Assembly: GCA_004352715.1 (NCBI GenBank)
Contig: SCFE01000045.1
Span: forward strand, 2,041,109-2,105,108
Length of the DNA: 64,000 nt
Origin: Hofstenia miamia
Taxonomy: Eukaryota; Xenacoelomorpha; Acoela
Direction: 5' to 3'
The stretch's first letter is position 1. Each line of letters opens with the position of its first letter. The position numbers were made by a program, and so were the translations under genes. Under the pieces are notes generated by a model. It was given only the letters and a program-made list of their open reading frames with translations. It did not search any database and was not told the origin of the DNA. This document shows, one piece after another, positions 40,101 through 56,000 of this stretch.

Positions 40101-43100
40101 TAGGAAAGATACCGCGGTATCGGTATTTTTCGGTATTGTCAAAATACCGCAGTATTGGTATACCGTCGGGCCCTAATCGCGGTTCACTTTTCGGACCTCG
40201 TCTGGTGACGGATGAAAAACAGTGACCCATTGCCCACCATGCTTCTAATATGTTCCAAATCTAAGAAATGCATCTAAATTTTTTTATATATGTTTGATAA
40301 GTTTCGAAATTTGTAACAAGTAGATGAAATATATTTTGTAAATGAACAATTTAAGGAAATGTCTCTCGCCCGATCTTAGTCCCAGTTTAAAAATTCCTTC
40401 CGGTCCACGGGACTACTGCGAGAACGGGGGCGGGAGTGCTCCCGCAGGGCCCTAGTCTTGCATAGTAACTACTAACTACATTCAACAACCTGCGCATTTT
40501 TCACATATAACTTACATTTGATATGTACTGAATACAAAAACTGACTACATGATTTCGATACTCTTAGCTTAATCTTAAGCAAAATTGCACAATTTGCGTC
40601 ATTTATACATATAAACGCCGAAAGACTTAACATACAGAACATACGCATGCTTAGTGCCAATATTAATAAAATAATAACCTTCCTTTGATTAGACACGAAC
40701 ACCAGAAACCAAAATTTACCTTAATCTTTAGATCTGAACATCAAATGTTGAATAACTTAGAAAAGTAATCCAGAAAACTCTATGATTGATTTTGAATTAT
40801 TTATTAATTTTAATAATATTTTATGTATACCGTCTTTGTAATTTTTTACGTGGATACTCTCTACATATTTTACTTCGAAGTATAAAATAATCATTAAGAT
40901 TTTGGTATAGTTATAATATTGAGTGTTTATTGCATGGTGAAACACAAATTTAATATTTTAAGTGTGCTAAAACAATTTGCATCATTAATCACTATGTATC
41001 ATTTAGGATGTCCTAAGTGAGATTGAAAATGTAAAAGAACAATTTACAGATCTTGAATATTTGTGTGAAGATCTCTTTTCTGAAAAAGACGAGAAGATAT
41101 CAAACGCCTTTAATTTATTGGAATCAGCGAAAACAATGGCACACAAGTGGGAGAAAAAGTTGAAGGTATCTTATTGATCACGTTTGCCTGAATTAAAAAT
41201 GGTTGGAGATTTGCTAAAACTTATTAATGCTTATAAAACTATATATGCAAATGAATATACAAGAATTTAAAATTTTTATACGCCATCAAATTGATCTTAC
41301 CTATTAACTCCCAAATTATAATGGAAAGACATGCCCTTTTATTGCCTGCCTAACACATTAATATTAATTATATAATATTTTAATACTTTTTCGCTCATGG
41401 TATATATTTTCTGAAATGTTTGCACTAAGTTATCTTGATAATCGTCAATTGATAAAAAAATTAATTACGGGCGCTTAGTATATTAGAGGCCTAAACAGAA
41501 TGACACATTATGAAGTAGTGAGTGTAACACTCAGAGTGTATAAAGTATTGCCAGATTCATATCTGAATTTTGAACCTGTTATCCAAACTGGTGATGCACA
41601 ATTTCGTATTTTCGATTCGATTCAATTGAGCAATAGATTTTGTGACCAAATCTAACAGTGTTTTGTACTTCAGCAAAATTGCAACAATACAATGCTTAAA
41701 AATCATACCATTTGACTTTAAATAAGCGCATATTATTTCCCCTCAGTTTACGGCCAAGCAATGAGCAAGAAGTAGAGTGTGTGGATGCTGTTTATAATCA
41801 AGAAGTTATAGTAATTATGTATATCAATTACGAATTTTAGTTTCAACTAATTATTTCCTAAATTCAAATTAATTAATAATGAGATAGTCCCACTAACAGT
41901 CTTATCATCACAGTTATTATTTTTTTATTTTTCACAATTCTCTTCAAATCGTGTATTTTCATCATGTACTATAGGAATGCAGCTCTCCTTGATATTAGAA
42001 ACTTTGCAATTTTTCAGCATCTGAGAATTCAGAGTATTCATCTTGTCTTTGTACATGCATCTTCTGAATTAAAAGCAAATGCGTCACTGTAATTCCTTCA
42101 TCTTTACAGTGAACATGACCAAGAGTTAATCAACAGCATGCATTCAAGAAAAAATTTTTTAAAATTTGACAAATGTGCAACTTAAGATCATTCGTCCGAC
42201 CATTACTGTAAATCCATTTAGTCATTAGAACAGTGGATTTTGAGCAAAGGTTATTGCTAAGGGCAACGAATACTCAATGCAAAATCCAGGAATATGTGCT
42301 ATGTATTGATTAAGAAACACTAAATTATTTGTTACCATAGCAGGAAATTCAACGTTTAGACAGCAATAGTTTAAAATGATCAGTCTGCATATTGAACAAA
42401 GTTGTCTAACGAGTAAACTGTTTAATTGAATATTGCCTCGAAGTTTGAATTCTGGTATTCTACTTCAAACGCTGTTGTAAATTTTTAGTACAGGTGTTTG
42501 CAAGAAGGATTGCTTCATCCAAATATGGGGAGTATGACACTCAAAACTTAAATACCACTATTTGACATCCCAGTTAAAAAATGAGTTAACTCGGGGATTG
42601 TGACTTACAACTGATCCCAGCCTCTATAAACCATTTCCAAGAAGGTTAAACTGCTTTTCAGTGATTCTGCCATGAAAATTCAAATTGGAACTGACATTTC
42701 AAAAGTATTTAACTCATTGGTTCGTTGATAATACTCATTTTGGAACTGCCATTCGATATGTCAGTTAGCCCATTCTTGAACTGGAGAGTCATATTATTCT
42801 TCAAAGCTCAAAATAAACTTCAAATCGTTTGTTCTCTTATCAGCAATGTTTGAAATTTAGTATATAATAAAAATTACAAACATCTTGCAGACTTTAAGTT
42901 ACTGTACGAAGTTATTCTCACAAAGTCTCCCATGGAGTGTTACTAGATAAATTAAACAATATTGGGATTGGCCGAAGCTTATTAATGATTCCTTCAAGTA
43001 ATTTTTCTAACGAACAGAGAATTTTTTTGACAAAGATGTAACAAGTGTAATTTTTAAATATATGTACAATCCACTTTGACCGTTTTACAAATGTGCTGTA

Positions 43101-43353
43101 CAAAGAAAAATGTTTTTTGACATCTTGTTGAAGCTAACTAATACAGAGCGCAAAGAAAATTGTTATTTTTGCTAAAAGTATTTTTTTGGAATTTTCACTC
43201 TCACCTCTAAACTCACCATTGCCCAACGTTCCTATCTAAGGCATACTGCATTTTGTATATTAGCATTATAACTAATTCGTCTAAGCCATTCATTACAGAC
43301 AGACAGTTTTTCATGTGAGCTAGTCAGAATAAAATGGACACCAACCAGAAAAT

Positions 43354-43392
<39 letters not shown>

Positions 43393-46300
43393 GGTATGTC
43401 CAACATATCAACCAATATGATTCATCTTTAGTGGAAACGTGGTTTTAGTTATCACGATAGGCAATTACACTGCTTGTATGATCATGTAAGTTACATTTTA
43501 TGTAGCTTAGCGCAGGGCCTACTTAAAAAACAGTAAAGCCATCTGCAGCACACATTTGACCTATTTTGCATTACGCATTAAAATATGCTTTTTGTCAATA
43601 TTAATGATATTCAATAAATTTCCTTAGTAAAATTGTGTTAAATACTTTATTGACAAACATTTAGAACAAAGATTTAAAAATTACTGTTTATATTTTTAAA
43701 TTTTTAAACGAAGCTCTTGACAAATCTCTACATTTTTTGCGTACGAAACATGTTACAACACGTCATATAGATATTCCTTAAATGATTTCGATCATAAACA
43801 TATCTGCAAAGGAACACTTGTACTCAAGACTTCGTACAATGCTTTGAATCAAATTTATAATTTTTAGAGTAATAATATTGTCAACATTAGATAACAGAAT
43901 TTCAAAAATTGTTTTAACAACGTTAAGTAAACTCTGAGGTGGCAAAGTAAGTCCTCCGCGATTAACCGGAATCCTAATAATTAAATTTTAAGTAGGCCCT
44001 GCTTAATGTAAAATTTTATGTGCTATGTTTCAGGGTTGCTGTTTAAAACGTTTTTTCCGAATTAAACAAAAAACTTGTTTTTCGAGAAAACATATTTTTA
44101 GGGTTATGTATGTTTATTTCCTGAAACCGTTCAAAAATCTTGACTGGTGGTAGAAAGGTATATTAAAAATTATGAAATATATATATGTATAATATATATA
44201 TATATATATATATATGTGTATTTAGAGACAGTTATGTGTTATATTTAAAATTTCACTAAATTTAAATTAGCTATTTAAACTCTCAAAGGAAGATCATGAC
44301 TCTCAGCTAAAGGAGGCCTTTTTGAAGATGCAGTCTTGGGAGATGTTTTATGATGATGCTCTCAATTTTTTTGAAGCAGAAGTGTTTCCCACATTTGGTG
44401 TTGAGATACTTGAGGATCAACTTCTGCACTTAAAGGTAACTTAATGGTTACATTTAGCTATTATTTTTACAACAGTGACATGGCTTGCAACAGAACCTAG
44501 CCAAAAATTTGAACAGCGTAGATTTAATTGGCAAATTTAGATAAATAGATATTTGAACACAGATCTGTTATGGTTAGAATTAGTCTGTCAAACATATAGC
44601 AGAATACAAAATTTTAAACCGTAGAAATGTAGCACCACTTGAGTTAATATTTATGGTGTACAACTTTTATTGTTGTCGAAATTTCATGCAACCAATTTGG
44701 TTGCAAGTTTTTTGGAAAAATAAGGTTCTTTATATGCACAACAATGTTCTATGTTCTATATAACAAATAATTTTAAACTTCAAGAGAAAAATATTTTGCT
44801 TGTCCTTTTAATATTTTTTGAAAATTTAGATACAAAGTTGTCCTTAACAGAAATTTTTTATTGTTCTGAAATGAAAGCGAAAATTGCAAGATTTTGACAT
44901 TGTTTTCTAACCATTTTACCATAGAGAGGGAGTTTCATTGTTCTAGGCCTAAGTTCCAAAAATTACATATAATTCTAAGAATAACATCACGCTTTGCTTT
45001 TGCATCATAACTGCAGGAATAAAACTTAGCATGGAGAATTTTGGTCATTTAGTCATAAAGCATTAAAGCATTTGAATTTAAAGCCAATTTTTATGTTCTT
45101 ACATATAGAATGCATTTCATGTGAAATTCATGGGCGAATATTGTGCATATTACACAATTATATGTTCTACCCACGTTTGCAAGAAAATTAGTCGTATAGT
45201 TTTGTTTTTCATATTTGTACAATTGATTTAAAATGTATTTACCTAAGTAATTGTTAAGAAAAAGTTACTCCAAGAAATTCCATCATAAGTTCAATTATCC
45301 CTAACTATCTTTAACAGAATTTTTTAAGAAATGTCTTGAATTCAGTGACAGTTAAGTTTAGGAAGTAAACTCCGAAATCGATGATAAAATGGGCGAAATG
45401 GGTGAAGTGCTTAATCAAACTGAGTTTCAGAATCTGTTCCAAGAATTCTCAGAAAAAATCTTGGAAATCCGAGCCAACTATCATTCTTTGAAAGTAAAAG
45501 CTCAGGTATTTTTCAGAGCTATTTCACTGAACTTAATTTCAACACTTATATTAGGATTTTGAAGTCAACCTGCACAGTGTTATTCGTCAAAGCAAAAAAC
45601 GAGAAGAAAATCTGCAGATATTTTTGAAAGAAATTGATGTGTTGCAGAAATGGATTGCAGACAACCGCACATTTAAAGAACCATTTGTAGCTCCAATCAA
45701 TCAAGGCTTCATTAAACCTCGGGTTTAAACACATCTTACGCATGTACCTTTAATTGAATAATTTAGTCACTATTGGATGAGAACATAGAATACGATAATT
45801 TTTTGAAGGACGTGAAGGCGAACAGCATAGAGGCACTGCATTCTGATTGGTCGAGTGATTCTGACGCCTCTTTAATAGATCTGAAACGAAAAATTAACCG
45901 CAGGAAGGATCGTTTGGGAAAACAAATGAAGAGAGTATCATCAAGTCCGCAAATATTTGTATGTTCCTAAATGTTTACATTTTCTACAGGTATTATAGAC
46001 GATGAACTCTCATTGATATGAAGTTCCAATTAGAGTTGTAACGGGGCTGTACTGTACATAGGGCATTCGCATCGCTTTTTAAAACTACTTTGACTAACAC
46101 AATTTTTCGCTATATAGTTTTCACCGCTATCGCTTTTTGCGTTCTTAACCACACAGAAGTCGCCAAATCAGAAATAATCATTAACATGAAATACAAAGAA
46201 TTATCAAGTTAATTATGCAATTCAATTTTAAAACAAAAAGTCAAGCTGCTTAGTTTGTAGGCGGTTTCCGTACATTGTATTTTAATATAAATACATTTAG

Positions 46301-49300
46301 TAAAACACAACTTTTTCCACTATTTCTTAGTGTTCCTGACATTCCGCTCTTTTTCGTTTTTACAATGCCTTAGCCACCCTTCTAAGCTGCTTTAAGAAGA
46401 AGTGCTTTAATTTTTTGGTTTTTTGTCAACGTGGGCTTGGCCCAATACAAATTGTATTTATAAAGCTAGCTTGAGAATTTTGTAAACTCAATTAATGTGA
46501 TTGCGATACTGTGTGAATTCATTTCTTAAAGTCCATTGTTATAAATACACACTTTTTGTTTTATTAAATGAATTTATATTTTAATATTTTTGTAAATTAT
46601 ATTAATACAAATCTCATGCTTCCCATTACACTCCGGTCTATTTGATTGACTTCATAAATGTTGTCCTATATTCTTTATATAAATTGTGGCACCCTTCAAT
46701 TATTGTGACATACCGAACGCTTGTCTCCTCGAAGACAAAGTCATATGTCAGTTGGGTTCATCTTAGAATTTCGTCCAATAGGATTAATCTTTTTCTAAGC
46801 AAAGTTTTCTTTTCTGTACGTGGTTATTATTATTATTATTATTATTATTATTTATGTTTTTTGTTTCTGCAAAATTTAGGTAGGAAAGCTAAATTTTTCA
46901 TGTTTTTCGAGGATTGTGAATGTTTTAATTATTATTTAACATCCTTGCCCCAGAGCTGGAAACGATTTAATCTTTTTGAAACCTAATCTATTTCTTGATT
47001 CTGGAAAATTGACCCAATCGACCAAAGGGTGGTAAACCCAATTCTAAACGTGGGTGCGGATTAGGTAGAGAAATCCAAAAATGTGGGCATATGTGGTCAG
47101 AATTTCAACATAGGTGTATGCAGATTCCCAATTTATCGAAAAATGAATCGTTATGCGTTCTGTAGTGTAATAAAAAATATTGATGCAGGTTGGATTTCAA
47201 TTCAGTATCCATGGGTACCTTTGAATTTAGCTCGACCCGTTATTAGTTTTCAAATACTGAAAATACAATATATTTATGCCAAACCGCCTATCGACGAAAA
47301 CTCATAATTTTGCAATGGCCCGAGACCTCCCTCTGACTTTGGGTCCAACACGCCTCAATAAGTTTGGGATATCTTTGCACATATCAAGAGACACTCAAAG
47401 TTCTTTGTTGCGTCCATGGGCTCAAAACTTTATACCAACATGAAAACTAGGTATGGAGATAGTTTGGGTCAGGATTTTCTCGAAATTCAAAATTTTCAAA
47501 TAAATATTTTTAATTTTTTGAACAACTTCTGCCACAGCAATACGCTTCGCTTTAATAGAAACTTCAATATTGCATTAAAGCATGTTCTCCAATAAACCAC
47601 CGTATGCCTCACAATTTTCAAATTTTTTAAAAGGCTTGGAGACAATTCTTTGCAAATGCGAAAAATAGTTTGTAATTTAAAATGGAAGATAGACGTACCC
47701 TATAATTATGCGCAACCGCCTGTACCTGCGGGTAAAACCGGTTAACTTTCTACATGTTCAATAGCATTTGATATTATTTATCAGTAGAATTGAGGCTATT
47801 CCCTAACTCTTTTTAGAATCCCAGTACTGATTTCAAATTGCCAGAAGTAAAGCCTCCAACTAATTTCGAATCACAGCCTCAAACAAGAAATTTGCATCTT
47901 CAATTGAAAAATTTAACGAAGTATTGGAATTCTATCATCAATGAGGTAAGAAATGATTTAAAATTTTAGAATTTAAAAAATAAGAAGTATTTATATAGTT
48001 ATATACTTTTTACTAAACTCGTAAAATTTATGCCCAATTTCATAGAAATTGTGAACGATTAAATATAAATTTAAATGGAATTAAATCTGTTCAATTGCAT
48101 TTAATTTATATTTTAATTCTGCCAACGTTTAGGCTGAGAGAGGAGACCCCAGAGTGAAATCTGTAGAAGCAATAGAAGAAAACTATCTCAGTGCTTTGCA
48201 ACAAGCAACAGAGTGGTTAGAGCTGCTGGAGTCTCAAATTCCATCATCGCAATTCCTAAAAACCATAGAAGAGCAAATTATTGAAAATGAGGTAACTAAA
48301 TTTCTTGTACAATCTTATCCGTTGAGAAACCAACGAAGGCACTTGGAATTTGAGCATTTTCATTAATTTTTTTATAAAAATAAATTTAAATAAAAAATTA
48401 ATGTAAAGTTCACCATAAATTTGAGGAAATGAATTGGATATCCAAAAAATCTTTCAGTAAGAAATAGAATAAATTTAAGTTTCTTATTAAAAAATGGGAT
48501 TTTATAAAATCTATGCCTGAGTAATTTCGTAAAGTTCAATTAATAGTTAATGTTTAATGCTCTACTACTCTCAGTTATTTACAACGTATGAAATGTATGT
48601 AATCAAATAGCAAATAAGTATTTGGATCAACTGCTAATAAGAAATCATAAGTAGAGTTCTTGATACATTTGTTTCTTTTTTGAAACAAATTCCCCTCTTA
48701 GACTAAAGGAAAGTGAATTTCTGACTATTATACTAGAGAAAAGCTATTTAATGAATTCTGTTTCATTTTTAATGTATGTCATTCAGCAGGTACGTATAGG
48801 TATAGAGAATGTCTAGAAGAATCAGCTCGCTTAATCAACGTAAAGCTTGGTATTGTGAACCACGCGTGATCTAATCACTTTTTTATCAATGTCATTAATA
48901 TCTTCTATGTGGATTATGCCAACTTTTTGAAATTTCTGTGATTGCATTTTATATGGATTTTATGCTTACAGATATAGCAATTTATCTTCCAGTAATTTTT
49001 GTTCAATTATATAAGTATAGATCATGCATGAATTGAGAGGTTGTGATACATGTAACATTTAGATTCTTTGCAGCAGAAAAACTAAATAAGATAGAATTTT
49101 ATCAGAATTAGGTGATTCAAATAAATATTTATATTTACCAAATATCATGAATGTGAAACTTAGAAAATGAACTTGTAGGTGTTACTAAATGCCAGACGAA
49201 ATTTTAGCATGTGATGTATTTGATATTTTAGTGTGTAGCTAAATTTCATTCTCAACTGCAGGTTTGTAATCTTTCCTGTGCTCTGCTTTCATTTCGTTAA

Positions 49301-50017
49301 CTCATTCATCTTTATAATACAAGTCTTTTATGCAAGCAATTTTGTTAACATTCTCCAAACAATTTCAAAAAAAAATTCATAGCTTCATCCTTACTAAAAA
49401 CAATTCTATCAAATATATTGATGCTCCGCATTTCTAAATTTGGCTTAAAATTAGTGATTTGTAATCAAGCATAGTATATATAGCTCCGGTAAAAAAATGA
49501 GAAACAATTTTTTTCATCTCTTAGTAACAAAAACACGCACAGTAACAAAATTTATATGAATCGATGGAAAATTAAGTTTTCTATAAGATTTTGTAAAAGA
49601 AACTAGACAACATTGCCCCCGCAGTGAACACATTTAAAAAAATTGTCCTTAATTGCGTCCATCAAATTATTCTACGTTTTTTCTTTGGATTCCAGCCAAT
49701 ATTGCTTCAATGTTTGCATATTTTTGTATCTTTCTTATCTCACATCGTACCTCATGGTCCGCCAAGCATTTTCTATAGGTGAAACGTCCAGTGAGTTGGC
49801 AGGCCACTGCAACATTTGTAGATTTTTTCTCTAAAGAAATTTTGGGTATATCTTCAAGTACGGGGAGGGGTCGCTCCATCTGGCAGAAGAATCCATCCAG
49901 TCTGTTAACACCGGTCGGCAAATGAGATAAACTCTGCTAGTATATCAGTATACTCTGAACAGTACCTCCTTCCACAATTCTTTTGTACTTGAAAATTTTT
50001 TATTTGTTTGACCGGAG

Positions 50018-50052
<35 letters not shown>

Positions 50053-53000
50053 CATATGAAAAATCTGAAACACGGTGCTTCGCCTCAAATTATGTCACAA
50101 TGTATACTTATAAATACATTTTATATTAAGACCTCAACAGCATACATCCATGACCTACTAAAGAGTACATCATTATGTACTCGACTTTTATTTCAAATAC
50201 AAATATTTGTGATTTTTCCCACTACAATATTTTTGTGAGTTATTTAAAATTACTTTAGATAAAATATTTTGTAAAGTCTCCTAATCGCCTTGGTAAAAGT
50301 GAGGAGACTAGAACGATGGGTATTACACAACCCGGTTGGATCGTAATCTACGGGTGTGTGACTGGCAAAATTACGTATATATGTTAACAAGGGGTGCTAA
50401 AAACGTCTATAAAATTTTGTTATATGATTAAAAATTTAGAAAACTTTATAGACAAAGGCCTATTTGAGAAAAACCGTAAAAAAATATGAACTTTATTAAA
50501 AATAAGGAAGAATATAATGCATATTCGTATTCAACTTTAAAATCTTCACTTGAAACCATGTGCACTGTGTACAGTATTTAGTTCTATCATCAATGATAGA
50601 GAAGAAAGGAAATTACTGTGAATCCTATAAATTGCATTATACATAAGACAACCACTTTATTAGAATACATTTTAATCATATTATTCTTGACAGAGGTTTC
50701 TGTTTAATTCCGCATCCTGAACTTTACATTTTAGTCGCTATATGAAGAATTGCGAAACTTCGAAGCAGAGTTTTCGGCTCTAAGTGAAGCATGTGGTGTC
50801 ATTAGCAACGATGCGTCTGCAAAATCTTACAGAGAATCTCGAGAATTGATAGTAAGGCTATCAGCGAAAGTTCAACAATTAGAAGACGATATTAAAGAAA
50901 AAGAGGATAATTTAAATATTGCTGCTCTTCGACGCAAGGAATTCGAAGTAAGACAATTTTCGTCAAGTAACCATGGTTGTAATGTATTCCTATATCATTA
51001 CCGTACTTTCAGAGAATATGTAGAAATACATGCATATTCGAAGATGAAAATAAAGTATTACGTTTGATTTAAGTGCACCCAAATCTATATGAAAATATTA
51101 ATAATAAATTTATTAAACGTCTTCAATCAATAACTTACAGTAATCAATATTATATTATAATAATTACTTCTTTAGAATGAACTAGATTCAATATTAGAAG
51201 ATTTATGCGATCTTCGCAAAGAGGTATTGTCATCTAAAGAAGAATCAACGGATAGAAAAACCGAACATGAAAACGATGAAGCAAATGATCGTGTTCATAA
51301 TTTCCATGACCGACTTAATGAATTGGAAGATCGTTTGTCTCAAGTAGAATCTAATTATGGAGAAAGATCTCTTGAGATCATGACGATTAAACAGCTGATT
51401 GATGATGTCTTCCAATTCATTCTTGAATCAAAGGCAAACATGTCAAAAAGAGCTGACCTTAAGGTTAGAAATTACATTTGCAATAGATGCATAACCAGGC
51501 ACACAAACTTGTTTTTATATTCAACGCACTTCAGAATCAAATCCAACATGTGAATACTAAAATGGGCTCATCATTTTGGAGGCAGACTATAATATTTACA
51601 CTTAGTAATGACTCCATGCACAACGAACTTGAATTTCCTTATCATTCCATTAATAAACACTGATTTAGAGCCAATTTGAAAAAATGCTGGAAGAATATCA
51701 CCATTTTATCGATTCTTCGGAAAAGCAGTTAGTTATAGACGACGATATAGCTATGGAATTTTCCGACCTAATGGAAATAAAAAATTTACTGCACAAGCAC
51801 AAGGTATAGTAAAACCATTAAACTTTACCCGATATTTCTATAGGAATGCTGTGAAAACTTTTTGGTAAATTTTTTGTCATCTATAATACCCCTAATGTTT
51901 GCCCTAAATGTGTTAAGAATCTCCTAAGTCAAATCGTGTTCATTTAATATTCAGTGTGATCATTAAGTATTTTAGTGGTTTAGATTGACATTCTCAGGGA
52001 ATTATTTCATTAACCAGATACTCTACAAGGAAATCCATTTTCTTCATGCATCCTTTTTCATAATACAATGTTAATTCACTTGTTAACAAATAAAATTTTT
52101 TCTGTAAGTAAAGCAAAGATGTCAAAATATTTCATATTTGAACATTTCAAAAACTGCAAAATTTTTCAATTTTTTTGTATTAATAGTTTAAAGCATAGTC
52201 GATTTGAACTAAATGTACAAAATATTGTCTTTTCATGTTGGTTTGGGGATGGATAACTTTTAGATAATGCTCTCAAATTTTGGGAATAATCTATCAATCT
52301 TACTGGTTTGTTAAGCCTTAAAGCCTTAGTGCTGTTTACAACATTATATTATAATTCTATGCTCTTGAAACCGCTCAGGGACTTTATGATCACGCTGTAT
52401 TAAGGGATTCCTATTTCAACCTTGATACATGAATCACTAATAGACTATGGAAATCATTTTCGTTAGTTGCTTTAATGTTGTTTATCCTTTCGCGAAAAAA
52501 TCGTTGAAGCTTCAGATCAATTATAGCAGGACGATAGTCAGATAGTTTGTGATTCGCAACTGAGCCTTAAATAATTGCATATCGACGTTTGTTGGTGACA
52601 GACATAATTTAGGACTTTTTTGAAGACATTGATGGTCATTGGTATATGGTAAATCATATTTATGAGAAACTAGATGAAAGCTCAAAGAATGTTTTTTCTA
52701 GCAAACTTTCTACAGTTAACGGACTGACACAAAAACTTAAACTTAAGGTAATCATAGGAACGAAATTGCCTACATTTACGAACACAACTATTTTAGATGC
52801 ATAAACAAGGAACCACGATAGAAATTATCGCCTACCAGTGGAAGAACATTGAAAATGATCTTCAGGAATTAGTTGCTATGGTAACAAACTTAGAATCACA
52901 AATTCCATCAAATGATCAGCCGCTGTCTACTCTTAAGGATGTTCTTCAGCTACAGACGACGTTGAAGGTCATTAATGTTCTTACCCATATTTCAGTTCTT

Positions 53001-56000
53001 ATCAAAAGTTATCGGTTAATAAATTTAGTTCTTTTATTCAATCTCCAAATTTTGTTTAAAATTGTTTAATATGTAACATATTAATTGTATATTATATAAT
53101 GCAATTACCTAGTTTAGGAAATGAATCAAATGGTTCTACAGAAAGAGTCTTTCGTGGAAAAAGTCCTTGATGAGTCATATTCCTTAACTCGGATTATCAA
53201 ATGCAGTGCCCTCGCAAGTCGAGTAGAGTCATTCACAGATTCATGGCTTGACATTCGCAGGAAGGTCTATTGTTTTATGTACATTTTTATCGGATTTTTT
53301 ACTTGAAAATTTATAGCATTCTACAAAAATAAAAATTTTAAAATATATCAATCTTAATCCTGAAGTTTCCAGGAATTTATTGAAATCTCTGATGACTTCT
53401 AAAAAAATTTAAATGTATTCAGAATGATATCCAAAGTATGAAAAAACTGTAGAATAGGTGAAAATCTCTTCATTTCTTTAAGCTTTAAATAACGAGCAGG
53501 AAAAATTTAAGCAAATTATAAAAATCTAAATTTAAGTAGCTCCGACAGAACAATAATTTTTTCACACAAATGATCACCTTTACCTAAGAAAACGTTCACT
53601 AATAGACAGGCTTGTTCTGTAAGGTGGAGATCCATGGGCCTCATGGGGATCCCCATCAACCTCATGGGTGGGATGGGGTAGGGTGGAGATGAAATCTCGT
53701 CCCATGGGCTGCATGGAAATTTGCGGGGTTATTACTTATATATATATATATATATATATACTGTCTCTTATACCACATCTATTCCGAATGACATAGGGGA
53801 GNCTTGATAAACTTTATGTATAGATACATATTATTATATAGGTGTTCACATGTAAAATTTCGTGGGATGAGGATAAAAATTCTGATCAATGGACAAGCCT
53901 GCCAATAGATGTTTCAGTATCTAAAGAATTCCACATTTCACGCTTTGTATCTTTAAAAAAACCTTTTGCAATTTAGGGTTAAATAGTTGGTTTGATCTAA
54001 ATTCACAAATCGATTAGTCTATATAAACGAATAAGTGATTTTATTATTAAATTTGCTTACTTGTTCTATCAAATATATTTCATAGTGCATGATAGGCAAC
54101 ATTTTTGTATAAAAAGTATTCATCAATTGATTTGCATTTCTTATATCTATTACAACAATTATTTCTCACAGAAAATATTTATTTTTATGTTTCTGATTTT
54201 AGCTCACAAAATGGTTAGAAAAACTAAAATTACTGTCAATAAAGTGGGAACACTTCGAAGAAAATACACGTGAATTAAAAGTCTGGCTTCAGCGGACTTC
54301 TGAAAAAATTAGCTTCTGGCGAAAAAAGAAGCCACATGCAAATTCAGATTACACTCGGTTTACAGATCAACTACTGGTATTCAGAAATCATTGTTGCTCT
54401 AATTCATAGCGAATTTAGGAAATTGAACGTCATATGAGTAATCAGGTGCAGTTAATGAAAGAGACTAACAAAGAAGGAGATGAAATCAAAATGATCAACC
54501 CTCCATCTGAAATTTCAATTAACGAAACTCTCTCATACTTCGAATCAACTTGGCAGCAATTGGACAAAACAATTCGTAATTACTTCATAGTTCTTTGCTA
54601 ATATATGTATTCCCAAAGATGGCAAACTTATAAAATTAGTAATTAAATAGTGTAGTATTAACAGACTTGTCCATGGATCTGGATATCCATTGAAATTTCC
54701 ATGGATGTTGAATGATATTAGATCTGAAAGTGTGAATTATGGATCTCGAGGATGGAAAATTTTAGTTCAATAGTATGATCTACTATAGTAATTATAGAAA
54801 ATTGCTGAATTGGATGCAGCAGACGTTAGAATTGACATTAATACAATCGAAACTATCTTTGCATATTAAGATATGTTGTAAATCGCTAAAGTTATCTCTT
54901 TCACTCATCCTTAGGGATTATTAGGATTTTGGATGAAAATGGGTTGGCATTTTATCTAAGAAACTATATTTAGCGGTTAACAAATAAAACTGCATGCAAT
55001 TTTAATGTACAGCATTCTAAAAAGTAAACGACTGTATTGTACAAAAACATGTCATTTTTGATATTTTTTATCAACATTTCTGAATTTTACTATCGAAAAT
55101 TCTGCGGGATCAGAAAACACCATTGTATTAGAGTTGGTATGACCAGATTTGGAAATGGTCCCCCTTTTCCCAGTCCGAAACCGGACAGGATGGAATATAT
55201 CAGGGCCGGGCCGTTTACTATTTAAACTAAGAAAATCTAGACCGGTTGAACCACTTGAACCCTGTAAGTCTATCGCACATAATTGCTGTGCATTCAAAAA
55301 TAATAAGAACCTTTCATGGAGTCGTGCTTCAATTCTTATCATCTATCAGTCAAAACACTATCTGCCTCAAATATTGCTCTCGTGTGTTGCAAACTCAATT
55401 CAGGAACTTAAGCAATTTTCGTGTGTCTTTCATTGTTTTGTGCAATGCCTTTTGGCTATGAAGTATTTGCTAACTACTCAACTCCTTGAAAATAGTATTA
55501 AACAGAAATTCGTTTACCGGAAGTTCAATTATAAACTGGGATGGTTTTGCTTAAATTGTAAATGATATTACCTAAGAGAAAGTTTAACTTTAAAAATTAA
55601 CTTTTTAACATTTGGCAATTTCAAAACATGCAACAATACTGAATTAAAATTACCAAATATTCAAAGTCAAAGAAATATTTGTTGGGATGTGTAATGTAAA
55701 GTGTTGGGTAATTTTCGTTAGTTGTAAAACCTGTTTAAATTGATTATATAAATCACGCTGACTACTTTAGAACATGAAAAAAACCTAATCCAATCAAAAC
55801 GTCTAAAATTATTCAGCATACGACAGTTAATGATTGACATGAACTTATGGTTAGAAAGTGTAGACATTTCTCTTCGTGATGAGAAGGATCACTCCTTGAA
55901 TATAACAAACCAGGATTTGCTTAAGAAACTTAACAAATACAAGGTAATATTTTGTCAGATACTAAACGACGTAGAGATTCGCTTGGAATCAATTGGAATT

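Larger units (their letters stand above)
38147..41006 (+). other. Rest of intron 3
   Basis: AT-rich, with a (TA)n-flanked gap and two GC-rich transposon-end fragments listed separately. No exon recognised. Confidence 0.5.
41166..44270 (+). other. Intron 4
   Basis: AT-rich, without a recognised exon. (TA)n tracts lie at 43359-43389 and 44177-44216. A missed phase-0 exon cannot be excluded. Confidence 0.5.
45959..47816 (+). other. Intron 8
   Basis: AT-rich; holds a (TTA)n microsatellite and a family 1 repeat, listed separately. No exon recognised. Confidence 0.5.
48292..50734 (+). other. Intron 10 with a Tc1/mariner insertion
   Basis: AT-rich, without a recognised exon outside the transposon at 49481-50020. 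Confidence 0.5.
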
